Source: UBA1731 sp964567665
GTDB lineage: Bacteria > Verrucomicrobiota > Kiritimatiellia > RFP12 > UBA1067
NCBI GenBank assembly: GCA_964567665.1
Contig: CAZMNN010000032.1
Coordinates: 1-27,614, forward strand
Direction: 5' to 3'
Length of the DNA stretch: 27,614 bases
Shown here in pieces: positions 9,201 to 17,100 of this stretch (position 1 is its first letter; the number at the start of each line of letters is the position of its first letter). The notes below the pieces were generated by a model that was given only the letters and a program-made list of their open reading frames with translations, was not told the origin of the DNA and searched no databases. Position numbers and translations under genes: made by a program.

Positions 9201-9556
9201 GAGGTAAGGGCATCGGGTTCGCGGAGGCGTCCAACTTCCACCCAGACTTCATCCTTTGGGTTCTGGAGGGTTCACGGCAGTACGTGACGTTCGTCGATCC
9301 GCATGGGCTGAAACACGAATCGATGGAGAGCGACAAGATCGGGTTTGCCGAGCGCGTGAAGAGAATCGAGACGCGACTGGGCGATCCGAACGTCGTGCTC
9401 AACAGCTTCATCCTCTCGCCGACGCCGTATCAGGATCTGCTCTGGTCGCCGAAGCCGTCGCCGGAACAGCTGGCGCACCGCCACGTCCTCTTCCTCGACG
9501 GCGATGGTGAGGCGTACTTGTCCCAGCTATTCGGGGAAATCGTCTGTGCCTATTAA
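6236..9556 (+). CDS. Type III Res-like DEAD/DEAH helicase with C-terminal nuclease-like segment
   Basis: This 1106-residue protein is an SF2 helicase of the type III restriction (Res) group. Visible motifs are Walker A NATGSGKT (183-190), motif II DEGH (286-289), the motif III-like SATF, the VEGWD segment, and motif VI QLFGRGVRLKG (about residue 626 onwards). Near the C-terminus FHPDF (D1004) is followed by FVDPHGLK (D1021). This is the position of the PD-(D/E)XK nuclease in Res proteins, but the usual ExK is replaced by DPHG, so cleavage is uncertain. The ATG at 6236 overlaps the TGA of the methyltransferase (TGATG), with GGGAGGAGG just upstream, which argues for translational coupling. The protein should be the motor and possible cleavage subunit acting on unmethylated DNA with its two upstream partners. 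It is the last gene of the three-gene operon. Confidence 0.9.
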   Translation: MARGTSGTKRKSARRPTLAFGDRLVLNQWLISLFGVDPLAETGAHGRTERPFHRLVKNLRRTPEGLGADGRHHFFHELLDGDFFRMDGTAVTADELMRYEDNVVSHTKSINEKRPADRQIRWKYFQWLALIFVEVYLDRYFRDRAGLLADLNAFVAAFNARYDAYEPVSPYRMEDLNKICLQNATGSGKTLLLHVNVLQFKRYAEKYGKWDSINFPFLLTPNARLSEQHRNELAQSGLGGVPYARGCGGELGDYVYTLEIQKIQKEDGPETFAVRSFGDNNLLFVDEGHAGLSGKDDAAWMTYRARLCEKGFSFEYSATFAQAVAGTAHEEEYAKAVLFDYSYRWFYEDGYGKDYRIYNLPKTFDPVRFTYLTGCLLKYYQQVRVYEEGGAAFRAFNVEKPLWVFVGSTVTGGRKDKKTGSVVLDGDGRVTATDVAQIVAFIGRFLKDEACATATIESLLLKTGAETGMIDADGNDFFHGAFDYLARQMRTGGETAADVYRDVLRRVFHGTSSGRLQVERLAGSSGEVLLRAPLAGEREAFGLINVGAAKELCDHMKALPELSDTVAFLEDGDGDGGNVFQTVRESSSPINLLVGSKKFVEGWDCWRVSTLGLMHVGKSEGAQIIQLFGRGVRLKGWEWSLKRSGYARPDGRVPPFIHELELLNVFGIEADFMQKFRDYLRKEGLPGNERRRYEKIPLNVTYAFDKKLKVVRPKRKKADGREYDFRRDAPSPSLDGAIPESLMLNKVVCDWYPRVQGVASREGTGHVVEKNRATLGAAQRALLDWVALHRALERFKRERGWHNLTVTEAGIRNVLASHDWYELYVPETVMHPTDFAGVRLLRDVAAELLRRYAEKMYEHARRAFIEPRLEYRELTAEDSNIPGDEYVIGFDADDETLLNHVMELKKRLSEKINEGNVVSVGKLRGLNFDRHLYSPILHLHQPGEISIQPVALNDSEFKFVEDLCEYAKRHGAEFAKKGRELYLLRNLNRGKGIGFAEASNFHPDFILWVLEGSRQYVTFVDPHGLKHESMESDKIGFAERVKRIETRLGDPNVVLNSFILSPTPYQDLLWSPKPSPEQLAHRHVLFLDGDGEAYLSQLFGEIVCAY

Positions 9557-9574
9557 CTGGTGGAGGGTTAAATA

Positions 9575-9583
9575 TGGTATAAT
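9575..9583 (+). promoter_or_regulatory. Extended -10 promoter for the ATPase-nuclease pair
   Basis: TGGTATAAT is an extended -10 element (TGN plus a consensus TATAAT at 9578-9583) in the 67-base gap after the Res-like gene. No good -35 box is seen, which is common with an extended -10. Transcription would begin near 9590, leaving a leader of about 34 bases before the ATPase start. The same TGGTATAAT word precedes the GH20 and HAD genes in this window. Confidence 0.55.
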
Positions 9584-9623
9584 GCATGGACTTGTTGAGA
9601 TTCTCCATTAACAAGAAAACTGC

Positions 9624-10793
9624 ATGTTTGTAAAAAGGCTAAGATTAGAGCGTTTTCGGCGGTTCGATGCGCTGGACTTATCATTCGAAAAGCGTCTTAA
9701 CGTGATTGTCGGCGTTAATGGTGCAGGCAAGTCGACGATTCTCGGCGCGCTTGCAAAGATGCTGTCATGGTATGTGCGGCGATTGGTGTCGCCGAGTGGG
9801 ACGGGTGCTGGTGTGCAGATTCTCACGTCGGAAATCAAAACGGGTGCGACGACGGCTTCGATCGAGGTCTCTGTTTCCGATGGCGTGAAGGATGTCGCGT
9901 GGGTGCTTCAGAAGAATGCGAAGGGCGCACCCGTTGTATCTGCCAAAAGCGATTTGAGGGCGTTGAATGACTATGTGAAAGAAATCCGAGAGTCTTTCCA
10001 TGGTGATATTCGTGCCGTACCGATTGTTGTGTCTTATGGGGTCAATCGTTCGGTTGTTGACATTCCGCTTCGAATTAAACAGCGGCATCAATTTTCGGTT
10101 TTAAGTGCCTATGATGACGCCTTTGAAAGGTCGGCTGATTTCCGTCGTTTTTTTGAGTGGTTCCGTGTGAATGAAGACATCGAAAACGAGCGCATTGCCG
10201 ACCGTGTTGAACAAGGAACCTGCATGGATGAAGGGTGTGGGCAGGGTCGTGAGATGTCTGCCGTTCGTCGAGCCTTGTCTATCTTTCTTCCTGAATTCTC
10301 CCGCTGGAAGATTCGTCGAACGCCCCTGAGGATGGAGGTGTTGAAAGACGGGCAAGCCCTCAATGTCGAACAATTGTCGGATGGCGAGAAATGCATGGTC
10401 GCCTTGGTCGGCGATTTGGCGCGCCGTCTGGTGATGGCAAATCCCGGTCTTGACGATCCGCTCGCAGGCGGAGGGATTGCGTTGATAGATGAAGTCGAAC
10501 TGCATCTTCATCCGGCATGGCAGAGCACGATCTTGCCGCGATTGTTGGAAACTTTTCCAAATGTTCAGTTCGTTGTCACGACACATAGCCCAATCGTCCT
10601 GGCGCAGTTGAATAATCTCCTTTATGGACAGCGGGATGCGGGGATAGCCGTGTTTTCTCTTCGGAATGGACATGTGTCGTCTATGATCGATCCTGAAACG
10701 GGCTTGCTCGTTTCGGGTGAGATGGACGAGGTCGTACAGTCCATTGATTCAGAGTTTGACGCCTTGTTGGGCGGGGGTGGAGATGAAGTCTAA
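9624..10793 (+). CDS. AAA_21/ABC-type ATPase (Septu PtuA-like), likely defence protein
   Basis: This 389-residue ATPase has an ABC-like fold of the AAA_15/AAA_21 group. The Walker A GVNGAGKST is at residues 30-38 and follows a typical start (FVKRLRLERFRRF). The signature-like LSDGEK is at 251-256, and the Walker B ends in IDEVELHLHP with D289 and E290. The switch histidine is in TTHSP (H321). No TOPRIM domain follows, so it is not a classical OLD nuclease. Such stand-alone ATPases occur as PtuA in Septu, in retron effector pairs and in other anti-phage sets, where they sense and control a partner nuclease. The next gene overlaps its last 11 bases and has a nuclease signature. Base composition is less GC-rich than in the three upstream genes, which suggests a separate acquisition. 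The start has only a weak ribosome binding site. Confidence 0.88.
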   Translation: MFVKRLRLERFRRFDALDLSFEKRLNVIVGVNGAGKSTILGALAKMLSWYVRRLVSPSGTGAGVQILTSEIKTGATTASIEVSVSDGVKDVAWVLQKNAKGAPVVSAKSDLRALNDYVKEIRESFHGDIRAVPIVVSYGVNRSVVDIPLRIKQRHQFSVLSAYDDAFERSADFRRFFEWFRVNEDIENERIADRVEQGTCMDEGCGQGREMSAVRRALSIFLPEFSRWKIRRTPLRMEVLKDGQALNVEQLSDGEKCMVALVGDLARRLVMANPGLDDPLAGGGIALIDEVELHLHPAWQSTILPRLLETFPNVQFVVTTHSPIVLAQLNNLLYGQRDAGIAVFSLRNGHVSSMIDPETGLLVSGEMDEVVQSIDSEFDALLGGGGDEV

Positions 10794-11271
10794 CGCCACG
10801 CTCACTAAGTATCTGCCAAACGCGCCGGCTGTCCCCTGTTGGCATTACGATGCCAATGATGTCGTCGTGTGTGCCGCCAAGGGCGTGGCGAAAAACAGTT
10901 TTTCATTACGGTGTACCGCTGCCGTTGTTGCCTTGGAGACGGATGGCGTTGGAGCGTGCCGATTCCCTCCGCAAGGCAATGTGTGTGATTGGTGTGTCTT
11001 TACCGAGATGGGCTTGCGCGGGTGGTTTGTCGAATTGAAGGGGTCTGATTTTAGACATGCGTTGGATCAGTTGCGAAGCACGATGACGCATATGCGCGAG
11101 AGGTATTCTGTGATTCCAATGAAGGCAATCGTCGTTTTGAGCGGTCGCCATCCTTCCAACGCCCTGACAGGGAAAGCGAATGCAAAGGCGCGGTTCAAAT
11201 CCGCGTTCCCCAAGGTTTCCTTGCTGGAGAGGTCGCGTGGACAGTCCAGGCCGGAGGACGTGATTGGCTAA
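10783..11271 (+). CDS. Small PD-(D/E)XK-like putative nuclease, partner of the upstream ATPase
   Basis: This 162-residue protein shows the spacing of a PD-(D/E)XK nuclease core: D69 in CDWCVF, then E84 and K86 in FVELKG, then Q96 in HALDQL. The ELKG strand followed by a helix with a glutamine is the hallmark of many small restriction-like nucleases. The protein has six cysteines (19, 30, 44, 59, 68, 71) but no regular zinc motif. The ATG at 10783 is chosen because a G-rich Shine-Dalgarno-like stretch (GGGGGTGG) lies just before it; an in-frame ATG at 10717 would overlap the ATPase by 77 bases and is less likely. The 11-base overlap with the ATPase suggests coupled translation and a joint complex. 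The nuclease call rests on these few residues; the family is not recognised by name. Confidence 0.68.
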   Translation: MKSNATLTKYLPNAPAVPCWHYDANDVVVCAAKGVAKNSFSLRCTAAVVALETDGVGACRFPPQGNVCDWCVFTEMGLRGWFVELKGSDFRHALDQLRSTMTHMRERYSVIPMKAIVVLSGRHPSNALTGKANAKARFKSAFPKVSLLERSRGQSRPEDVIG

Positions 11272-11347
11272 GAGAGGGCGAAGTTGCAGGTGGAACGCTC
11301 AATCGGCATACAGCGGTGAGGGTTCAACAATTTAAAGGCGAAACGGC

Positions 11348-11748
11348 ATGAATCGGGAAAAGGGAATGAAACAAACGAAAGTCTTGTCCGTCTTGGTCGG
11401 CGTGGCAGTGGGGGCGGGCCTTCCCGTCGCGTGGGGCGCGGATGCGACGACGCGCACGCTCACGCTGGAGGCGTACCGCGACAAGATGAAGGGCGCGTGG
11501 GNNNNNNNNNNGGTCGGCCAGATGGTCGGCGTCTCCTGGGGCATGCCGACGGAATTCCGCTGGAACGACAAAATCATTCCGGCGGCGGACGCGTGGAGAC
11601 GGGCGCCGACGGCGTCGAGCGTTTCGTCATTCCCGTGAAGGCACCCGTGCCGGATGCGTGGACGCCCTCCTGGACCCCGTCCGCGTCGGCGCACGTGCGC
11701 TACACCGAGGCGGAGCGGGCGCGTATCCGGAAGGACGGCAGTCAATAG
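11348..11748 (+). pseudogene. Collapsed secreted ADP-ribosylglycohydrolase-type gene
   Basis: The reading frame begins with a signal peptide (start at 11348 or, with GGGAAAAGGG upstream, at 11366), followed by LEAYRDKMKGAW, an assembly gap, and GQMVGVSWGMPTEFRW. This is the N-terminal signature of secreted ADP-ribosylglycohydrolase-like proteins. The frame then runs into a stop at 11636-11638. Another frame, reading from about 11590 (ETGADGVERFVIPVKAP) to the TAG at 11746-11748, looks like the C-terminal end of a protein. The whole spans about 400 bases, whereas family members are several hundred residues long, so most of the gene is missing. It may be a natural internal deletion or a misassembly around the gap. 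That the C-terminal piece belongs to the same gene is an inference. Confidence 0.6.
11502..11511. other. Assembly gap (10 Ns), probably of zero or negative length
   Basis: Ten Ns break the codon run between KGAW and GQM. In this family the residues are normally contiguous (GAW-hydrophobic-GQM). The left edge ends in TGGG and the right edge starts GGTCGG, so merging with a two-base overlap would give W-V-G-Q-M with no missing sequence. The Ns therefore probably mark a scaffold join and not lost bases. Confidence 0.6.
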
Positions 11749-11991
11749 ACAAAGTAAATGCAATGCACCTCCGGAAGCACTGTGACCGACTGCGTAAGGA
11801 CAGCGGTCAAATGCAACAATGGGTTGGTCAAATGCACCGCAGCTTACGCGGGTTGCATTTAGTCTGCTCAAGTTGCATTTGACATAGAAGGGGGCAGCTT
11901 TTCCCCTTCCCTGGTCTGTGGCGGAGAGAATTCTACCCTCTCCTGTACTGGCAGACCAGAAGCAATCACGCAGATAGGCAAAGTAAATGCA
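11749..11991. repeat. Cluster of AAATGCA words in both orientations
   Basis: The 377-base stretch from 11749 to 12125 holds no convincing gene. It contains the word AAATGCA near 11756, 11809, 11830 and 11984, and its complement TGCATTT near 11854 and 11874. Two copies extend to GCAAAGTAAATGCAA-like strings (CAAAGTAAATGCAA at about 11750 and 11980), and two extend to GGTCAAATGCA (about 11805 and 11826), with the inverse TTGCATTTGAC at about 11873. TTACGCG or its complement recurs beside several of them. The role is unknown: it could be a regulatory array, or the debris of a repeat element between the broken gene and the next promoter. Confidence 0.5.
11887..11958. other. Intergenic hairpins, possibly a structured RNA or mobile repeat
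   Basis: Three perfect inverted repeats follow one another. GAAGGGG (11887-11893) pairs with CCCCTTC (11903-11909). TGGTCTG (11912-11918) pairs with CAGACCA (11952-11958), and inside that GGAGAG (11923-11928) pairs with CTCTCC (11938-11943). No T-tract follows, so this is not a standard terminator. Whether it is transcribed is unknown; the next clear promoter lies about 110 bases downstream. Confidence 0.45.
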
Positions 11992-12069
11992 AACCTTACG
12001 CGAAGCGAGGAAGGTGTGTTTACTTCATATTATCATGCAAAAAAAAAAACAATATTTTCTCTTGTGGCA

Positions 12070-12098
12070 TTGCGGTAAAAAAAAAATGATGCTATAAT
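12070..12098 (+). promoter_or_regulatory. Sigma-70 promoter of the secreted-protein operon
   Basis: TTGCGG at 12070-12075 and a consensus TATAAT at 12093-12098 are separated by 17 bases, the optimal spacing. The spacer includes a run of ten As. The predicted transcription start near 12105 gives a leader of about 20 bases that ends in the strong ribosome binding site GGGAGGT (12114-12120), five bases before the ATG at 12126. Confidence 0.8.
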
Positions 12099-12125
12099 CG
12101 GCGCATAAAAAAAGGGAGGTCAGAA

Positions 12126-14171
12126 ATGGGAATGTCTCATAGAGTGTCTCGTACTTCACTTTTGTGCGCTTTGACGGCGACATCGCTTTGGGCGTTTTGT
12201 GCGCCGGGTGCGACATACTGGCTCGACAGTTCCGTCGAGACGTCCGGCGACGGATTGAGCCGAGAAACCGCGTTCAAGACATGGAACGAAGCCTGGAGCT
12301 GGCTCAGTTCTAATCTTTCAGATTCAGATCAGGCCACGCTCAACGTCATTGCGCGTACGACTCCCTACGTCTTGACCGCAACGCCAGAGGCCCTTCGAGG
12401 CAGACAGGCGCTTGCGGCACTGCGCGGCGTGAATGAAGACGGTACGCCGGTCGTGAATCCGTCATCTGTCGTAGTTGATGGACAGGGACTCTACCAGATT
12501 GCTCCGCTCGGATCTGATGTCAAGCATCTTACGGTGAGCGGCATTACGTTCCTGAACGGCAAGGGGACAGGCTCAACTGTCGGCGTCTATCAGAGAGGTG
12601 GCCCCGCCGCACTGTTTGCCGATAGTGGCAGCATGTACAACATCATCACGAACTGCGTGTTTGCAGGTTGTACGGACGGTGTCGCCGTGTTTTTGTCCGG
12701 AGAGGAGAACACGGTTGTGGACTGCACGTTCCGGTCGAACGTCTGTGAGGCGGCAAATTCGCTGTTCATGGCCGTGTACGGCGGCGGGGAACATCCCGGC
12801 ACAAACCGCCTGTGGGGCTGCATGTTCGAGGGAAACGGCGATATTGCGCTTAGCACGTCGGCTGTGCGGTGCGATTGGAGCGCTGAAATCGGTGACTGCG
12901 TGTTCAGGGCGAATTCCGCGAACTCAAGCCTCGGCGTTGCCATGTCGATCGGTGGAGTGTCGCCTCGACCTACGCATTTGACATCCTGTCTGTTCGAGAG
13001 CAACACAAACGCAAGTGTCGAAGATCGCCAAGGCGGGGTGGTCACCGTTCGCGACGGCATCCAGGCAAATCTGCAAGACTGTACTTTCAGGGGAAACGTC
13101 ATGGCAGGAAGCGTAAACAACTGGAATCAAAAGCGCGGCGGTTGCGGAATAGCCTTCACGTCAAGAGGTCCGCATGTGCTGTCCGGCTGCCTGTTCGAAG
13201 GAAATGGCGATGGGCGCGGGGGCGGTTGTCTGATCGGGAGCTGGGATCGTGGCGACATCACTCTTGTGAACTGCACGATGAACACCAACGATGTGGGAAG
13301 CTGCGTCGATGGTGGGCGCATCAACGGTGGTTCGTTCACTTTGAAGGATTGCATGTTTCGCGGCAACAGGTGCCAGGCGCTTTTCAACATAGATGCATCA
13401 AGCGCTACAAGTTTCTATCATGTCACGAATGCCATGTCAAGATGCGTTTTCGATGCGAATGTGATGACTGGCAATTCGGATGTCCGGGGCGCAATATGCG
13501 GGGCGATACTTGCGCTCGACGGATGCACGTTCACCGGCAACGTCTCGTCCCGTTCGCTCATCAACACCGGTTCTGGACATGTTGAGATGACTGATGCCCG
13601 CTTCACGGCGCGAAACTGTCTGTTCGCAGGCAATGAGACGAATGGTTCAAATGTCGACGGCGGCGGTGCCTCAATCGTTTTCATGCAGGGAACAAACGCG
13701 GACAGCATCGTCAACTGCACCTTTGCCACAAACTCAAGTTTGCGGGGTGCAATTGCGCATAACTACTCCCTCGGCAGCTTGCAGATGATCAACACCATCA
13801 TGTCCGGCAACTCAAACCAACAGCAGGGACAGCCTGCGTACTGGTACGCGACGCAGGTTGATCGCTGCTTTTTAGACTTCACGCTGGAATGGGCGCCAAA
13901 GGAGGGGTGCGTGATCACGAATTCCATCGGCGGAAGATTCGCCAATCCCGGATTTGCCGATGCATCGAATGGCGACTACGCGCTCGCGAAAGGCAGCATT
14001 TGCCGAAATGCCGGGGACAATTCGCCATGGCTTGTGGATGGCATTGTGGACGTGACAGCGACTGACCTGCGAGGAAATCCGCGCATTTGTGAAGCGGATG
14101 GCGGAATCGTCGATGTCGGATGCTACGAATATACGCGGATCAAGCGTGGCTTCATGTTGAGCGTGAGGTAA
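12126..14171 (+). CDS. Secreted right-handed beta-helix protein
   Basis: This 681-residue protein begins with a signal peptide (hydrophobic core SLLCALTATSLWAFCA, cleavage near CAPGA) and then TYWLDSSVETSGDGLS, which is typical of secreted parallel beta-helix proteins. A ladder of about thirteen short turns of the form C-x-F/M-x-x-N runs through it (for example CVFAGC, CMFEGN, CLFESN, CTFRGN, CTFTGN), with aligned cysteine and asparagine positions expected to stack along the helix. The C-terminus has DLRGNPRI and VDVGCYEY, the usual end of this group (choice-of-anchor Q type). Such proteins bind or cleave polysaccharides, often as lyases, but no catalytic residues can be assigned here. It is the first gene of a four-gene operon of exported proteins, with a strong ribosome binding site and promoter directly upstream. 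The next gene starts seven bases after its stop. Confidence 0.82.
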   Translation: MGMSHRVSRTSLLCALTATSLWAFCAPGATYWLDSSVETSGDGLSRETAFKTWNEAWSWLSSNLSDSDQATLNVIARTTPYVLTATPEALRGRQALAALRGVNEDGTPVVNPSSVVVDGQGLYQIAPLGSDVKHLTVSGITFLNGKGTGSTVGVYQRGGPAALFADSGSMYNIITNCVFAGCTDGVAVFLSGEENTVVDCTFRSNVCEAANSLFMAVYGGGEHPGTNRLWGCMFEGNGDIALSTSAVRCDWSAEIGDCVFRANSANSSLGVAMSIGGVSPRPTHLTSCLFESNTNASVEDRQGGVVTVRDGIQANLQDCTFRGNVMAGSVNNWNQKRGGCGIAFTSRGPHVLSGCLFEGNGDGRGGGCLIGSWDRGDITLVNCTMNTNDVGSCVDGGRINGGSFTLKDCMFRGNRCQALFNIDASSATSFYHVTNAMSRCVFDANVMTGNSDVRGAICGAILALDGCTFTGNVSSRSLINTGSGHVEMTDARFTARNCLFAGNETNGSNVDGGGASIVFMQGTNADSIVNCTFATNSSLRGAIAHNYSLGSLQMINTIMSGNSNQQQGQPAYWYATQVDRCFLDFTLEWAPKEGCVITNSIGGRFANPGFADASNGDYALAKGSICRNAGDNSPWLVDGIVDVTATDLRGNPRICEADGGIVDVGCYEYTRIKRGFMLSVR

Positions 14172-14178
14172 AGACATC

Positions 14179-17100
14179 ATGATATGTCTGAAAGTTGAAA
14201 TCGGTACGCAGGTTATGATGCGCATGGCGCACGCCGCCTTGGCGGCAGCGAGTGTAGCCCTGGTCTGTGGCGCATCGCCGGTTGGTAGCAAGTCCGGCGA
14301 TGCGCGTCCGGACGGCGGCGTTGTGATTGAACGGCCGCGTGATTCGGTCGATAGCGCGGACATCTACCGGTGGTATTCCTGGAGCGACTGCGATCCGAAG
14401 CGAATCGAAAGGAAGGAATACGTCAAGTGCGAGGGACGCCTGATCTACAATATAGACATTCCTGAAACGGGATGGTACGTGCTTGAGCAGCGCGGAATGG
14501 CGAACGGATGGGCACGAAGCATATTCATCGACGGCAGAGCGGAATTTGACGGCTTGACGACGGACGATAAGTGCTGCGACGAATCGCTGCCGCGACATGA
14601 GCGATGGTATCGTGAGGGGTGTCTGTTTCTTGAGAAGGGACGGCACACGCTCGCCTATGAGCGGTTGTTCTTTCCTGGATGGTTTCCAGAGATATGGCGG
14701 CTTCGGCACGGCGTGAAACCGTCTGACATGTGCCGCATCCGGGTTGTGGAGAATGTCGTCCGCGTGGGTGACACGCTCGCGCTTGACGTGATGTCTGGTT
14801 CAGCCACGACATCCGTCCGGTGCGTCCTGACTGCGCACAGGAAGGATGCAAAGGAGGTTGTCTCTCTTGGGACGATTGATTTCAGTCCGGCGTCTCGGCC
14901 TGTCGTGAAGCGTTTTGAGGCAAGGTTGCCGAAGCAGGGTGTATGGCGCATCCGGGTCGATGGCGTGGAGGATTCGTCGGCCGGAACTGTCGTCTCCGTG
15001 GACGTTAAGCCGACTGCGCCGGGGACGAATCTTGTGAAGACGCTTATCGCCGACATCGACTGCGTCGCTACACCGCCGTACCGGGAGGTGGACGGCGCGA
15101 CGCGAATCGTGTCCGCGCCGTTCGGACGCTATCGCGAAAGCTCCGGAAACGCATCTAACAGGGACTGGGCGCTTGACGGCTTCAGCTATGCCGTCGACAT
15201 TCCCGATATCCGCCACACCTATCTGCTGGAGGTGACGTATCCGGATGACACGTTTCGTTCAATCGGGTTCTGGACGAACGATCGCGGGCGGTTGGATACG
15301 CCTGCCGTGCCGAAAAGCGAGGGTGTCACGCTTACGGGCGGCGTTGAGACGGGAGGATTTTATCCAATCAGCAACGCGATGGATACGCATGAGGCGTTCT
15401 TCTATCCGACTGGCACGAACCTCACGATTGCGGTCATCAACCTCAACGCCGGCAGCCGCGCAGCCGCAAGCCGCATCCGCGTGTGGCGCATCGATGGGCC
15501 GCTTCCGGCCGCCGCAGAAGGGAATCGTCGCGGTCGCCTTGCCGGTGCGTTCTTCGAGGAATATGGGCGTTGGAAGCGCCATTTCGGAATGGGCAACGAT
15601 CCGAATCCGGAGCGTTGCAAGGATGCGGATGATCTGCGTTCCATGGAGCGCTGGGGAGAGTGGAACCGCTTTGCGGGCGTGAACCTGATGTCCCCAAGCG
15701 TGGTTGCCTATTTGAACATCCTCTATCCGACGAAAGTCCTGTCCGGAAGCAACGTCCATTCACTGAACGGGGCGAGGATGCTTGCCCTTGTGGCAGAGAA
15801 ATACGGGCAACGATTCATCCCTCACGTCTATCTGTTCGGCGATCCGCAGTTGGCGAAACGCCTTGGCATCTCCGATGAAAAGATGCCTGACGCGAAGTCG
15901 AAGAGCGGATTTCGGATTGTGCCACGGTTTAAGAATCCGGATGTCGTGGAATGGGACAAGGACGGAAAAACAGAGGTGCCGTGGCGGCAGTGGGCGTTCA
16001 ACTGTCTCCATCCGGACGTTCAGGATCATGTCGTGCGAGCGATGGCGGAACTTGCCGGGATGCTCTCCGACACAAAGAGCTTCGACGGCATCTCGCTGCG
16101 CGTATCGACCGGTTGGCAGCCGAGCGGTCTTACCGGGCTGTTCAACGCGGACTGGGGCTATGGAGACTGGACGATGCGCGAGTTCACCAAGGATACCGGA
16201 ATCTCCGTGCCGGGCGCTGCTGGTGCGCCGGATCGTTTCCGCGCCCGGTATGACTTTCTGATGTCTGATGCGAACCGCCCCATATGGCTTGACTGGCGTA
16301 CGGCGCGCATCAAGGCGTTCTATCGCCGGATGCACGATGCGATGGATGCCGTTGCGCCAGGCCGCGAACTGTACATCAACTGGTGGCCGTCCGATCAGAC
16401 ACGCGACGAGCGGAAAGCGACGGAAATGAAGGAATGCGGCGTCGATCCGGACGATTGGCGTGACGAGAAGGGCATCAGCATCCACCGCAGCGGTACGGCA
16501 TTGTATGGTCGGCGTTATTTCACTCCGAGGCACATGGCGACACAATTCAATTCGGTGTTCGACCGCATGAAACTAAAAGCGTCCGAGACAGGGCGGCGAG
16601 CGACGTGCCTCTACACCGAATACTATGAGGTCGAATACAACATGAAGTGGGCGGACTATGGCGTTCGGGACGGTACGGCATTCGACGCCTGCGCGATGCC
16701 GCACCGGTACGAGCGTCAGCTCTACGCCTATGCGCTCGCGGAATGCGATACGGCGACGGTGTTCAATGGCGGAAACGGATGGATGTTCGGGACGCCGGCA
16801 GAGACGGAGCCGTTCATGCGCGAGTATCTCGCCCTGCCGCCAGAACGGTTCGGGAGGATTGCGGGTGTTGCTGATGGGGTTGTATGCTTCCGTGAGCGGC
16901 GCACCGAAGAAGGCCTGTTTGTCTATGCCGTCAATGTCGGCGACGAGCCGGCAGAAGTCTCAATCGACATTCGCGGCGGGAATGTGACGTCCGCAGTGGA
17001 CGGGAGTCTGGCCGCGACGCATTTCACGCTTGAGCCGTATGGACTGAAAAGTCTGCTTGTCAAGCGCGGATTTCTTGGTTTGCGGAAAGGGCGCGTCGTG

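Noticed and set aside
57..9556. Assignment to DISARM class 1
   Set aside because: DrmD-like and methylase genes fit, but the third gene is Res-like and no drmA, drmB or drmC is seen. Sequence before position 1 is unknown.
9586..9633. Short open frame after the promoter of the ATPase gene
   Set aside because: It has 15 codons, no ribosome binding site, and a different frame from the ATPase; a leader peptide cannot be supported.
10717..10782. Upstream in-frame start for the small nuclease-like gene
   Set aside because: It would add 22 residues fully inside the ATPase coding region without a ribosome binding site; the ATG at 10783 has one.
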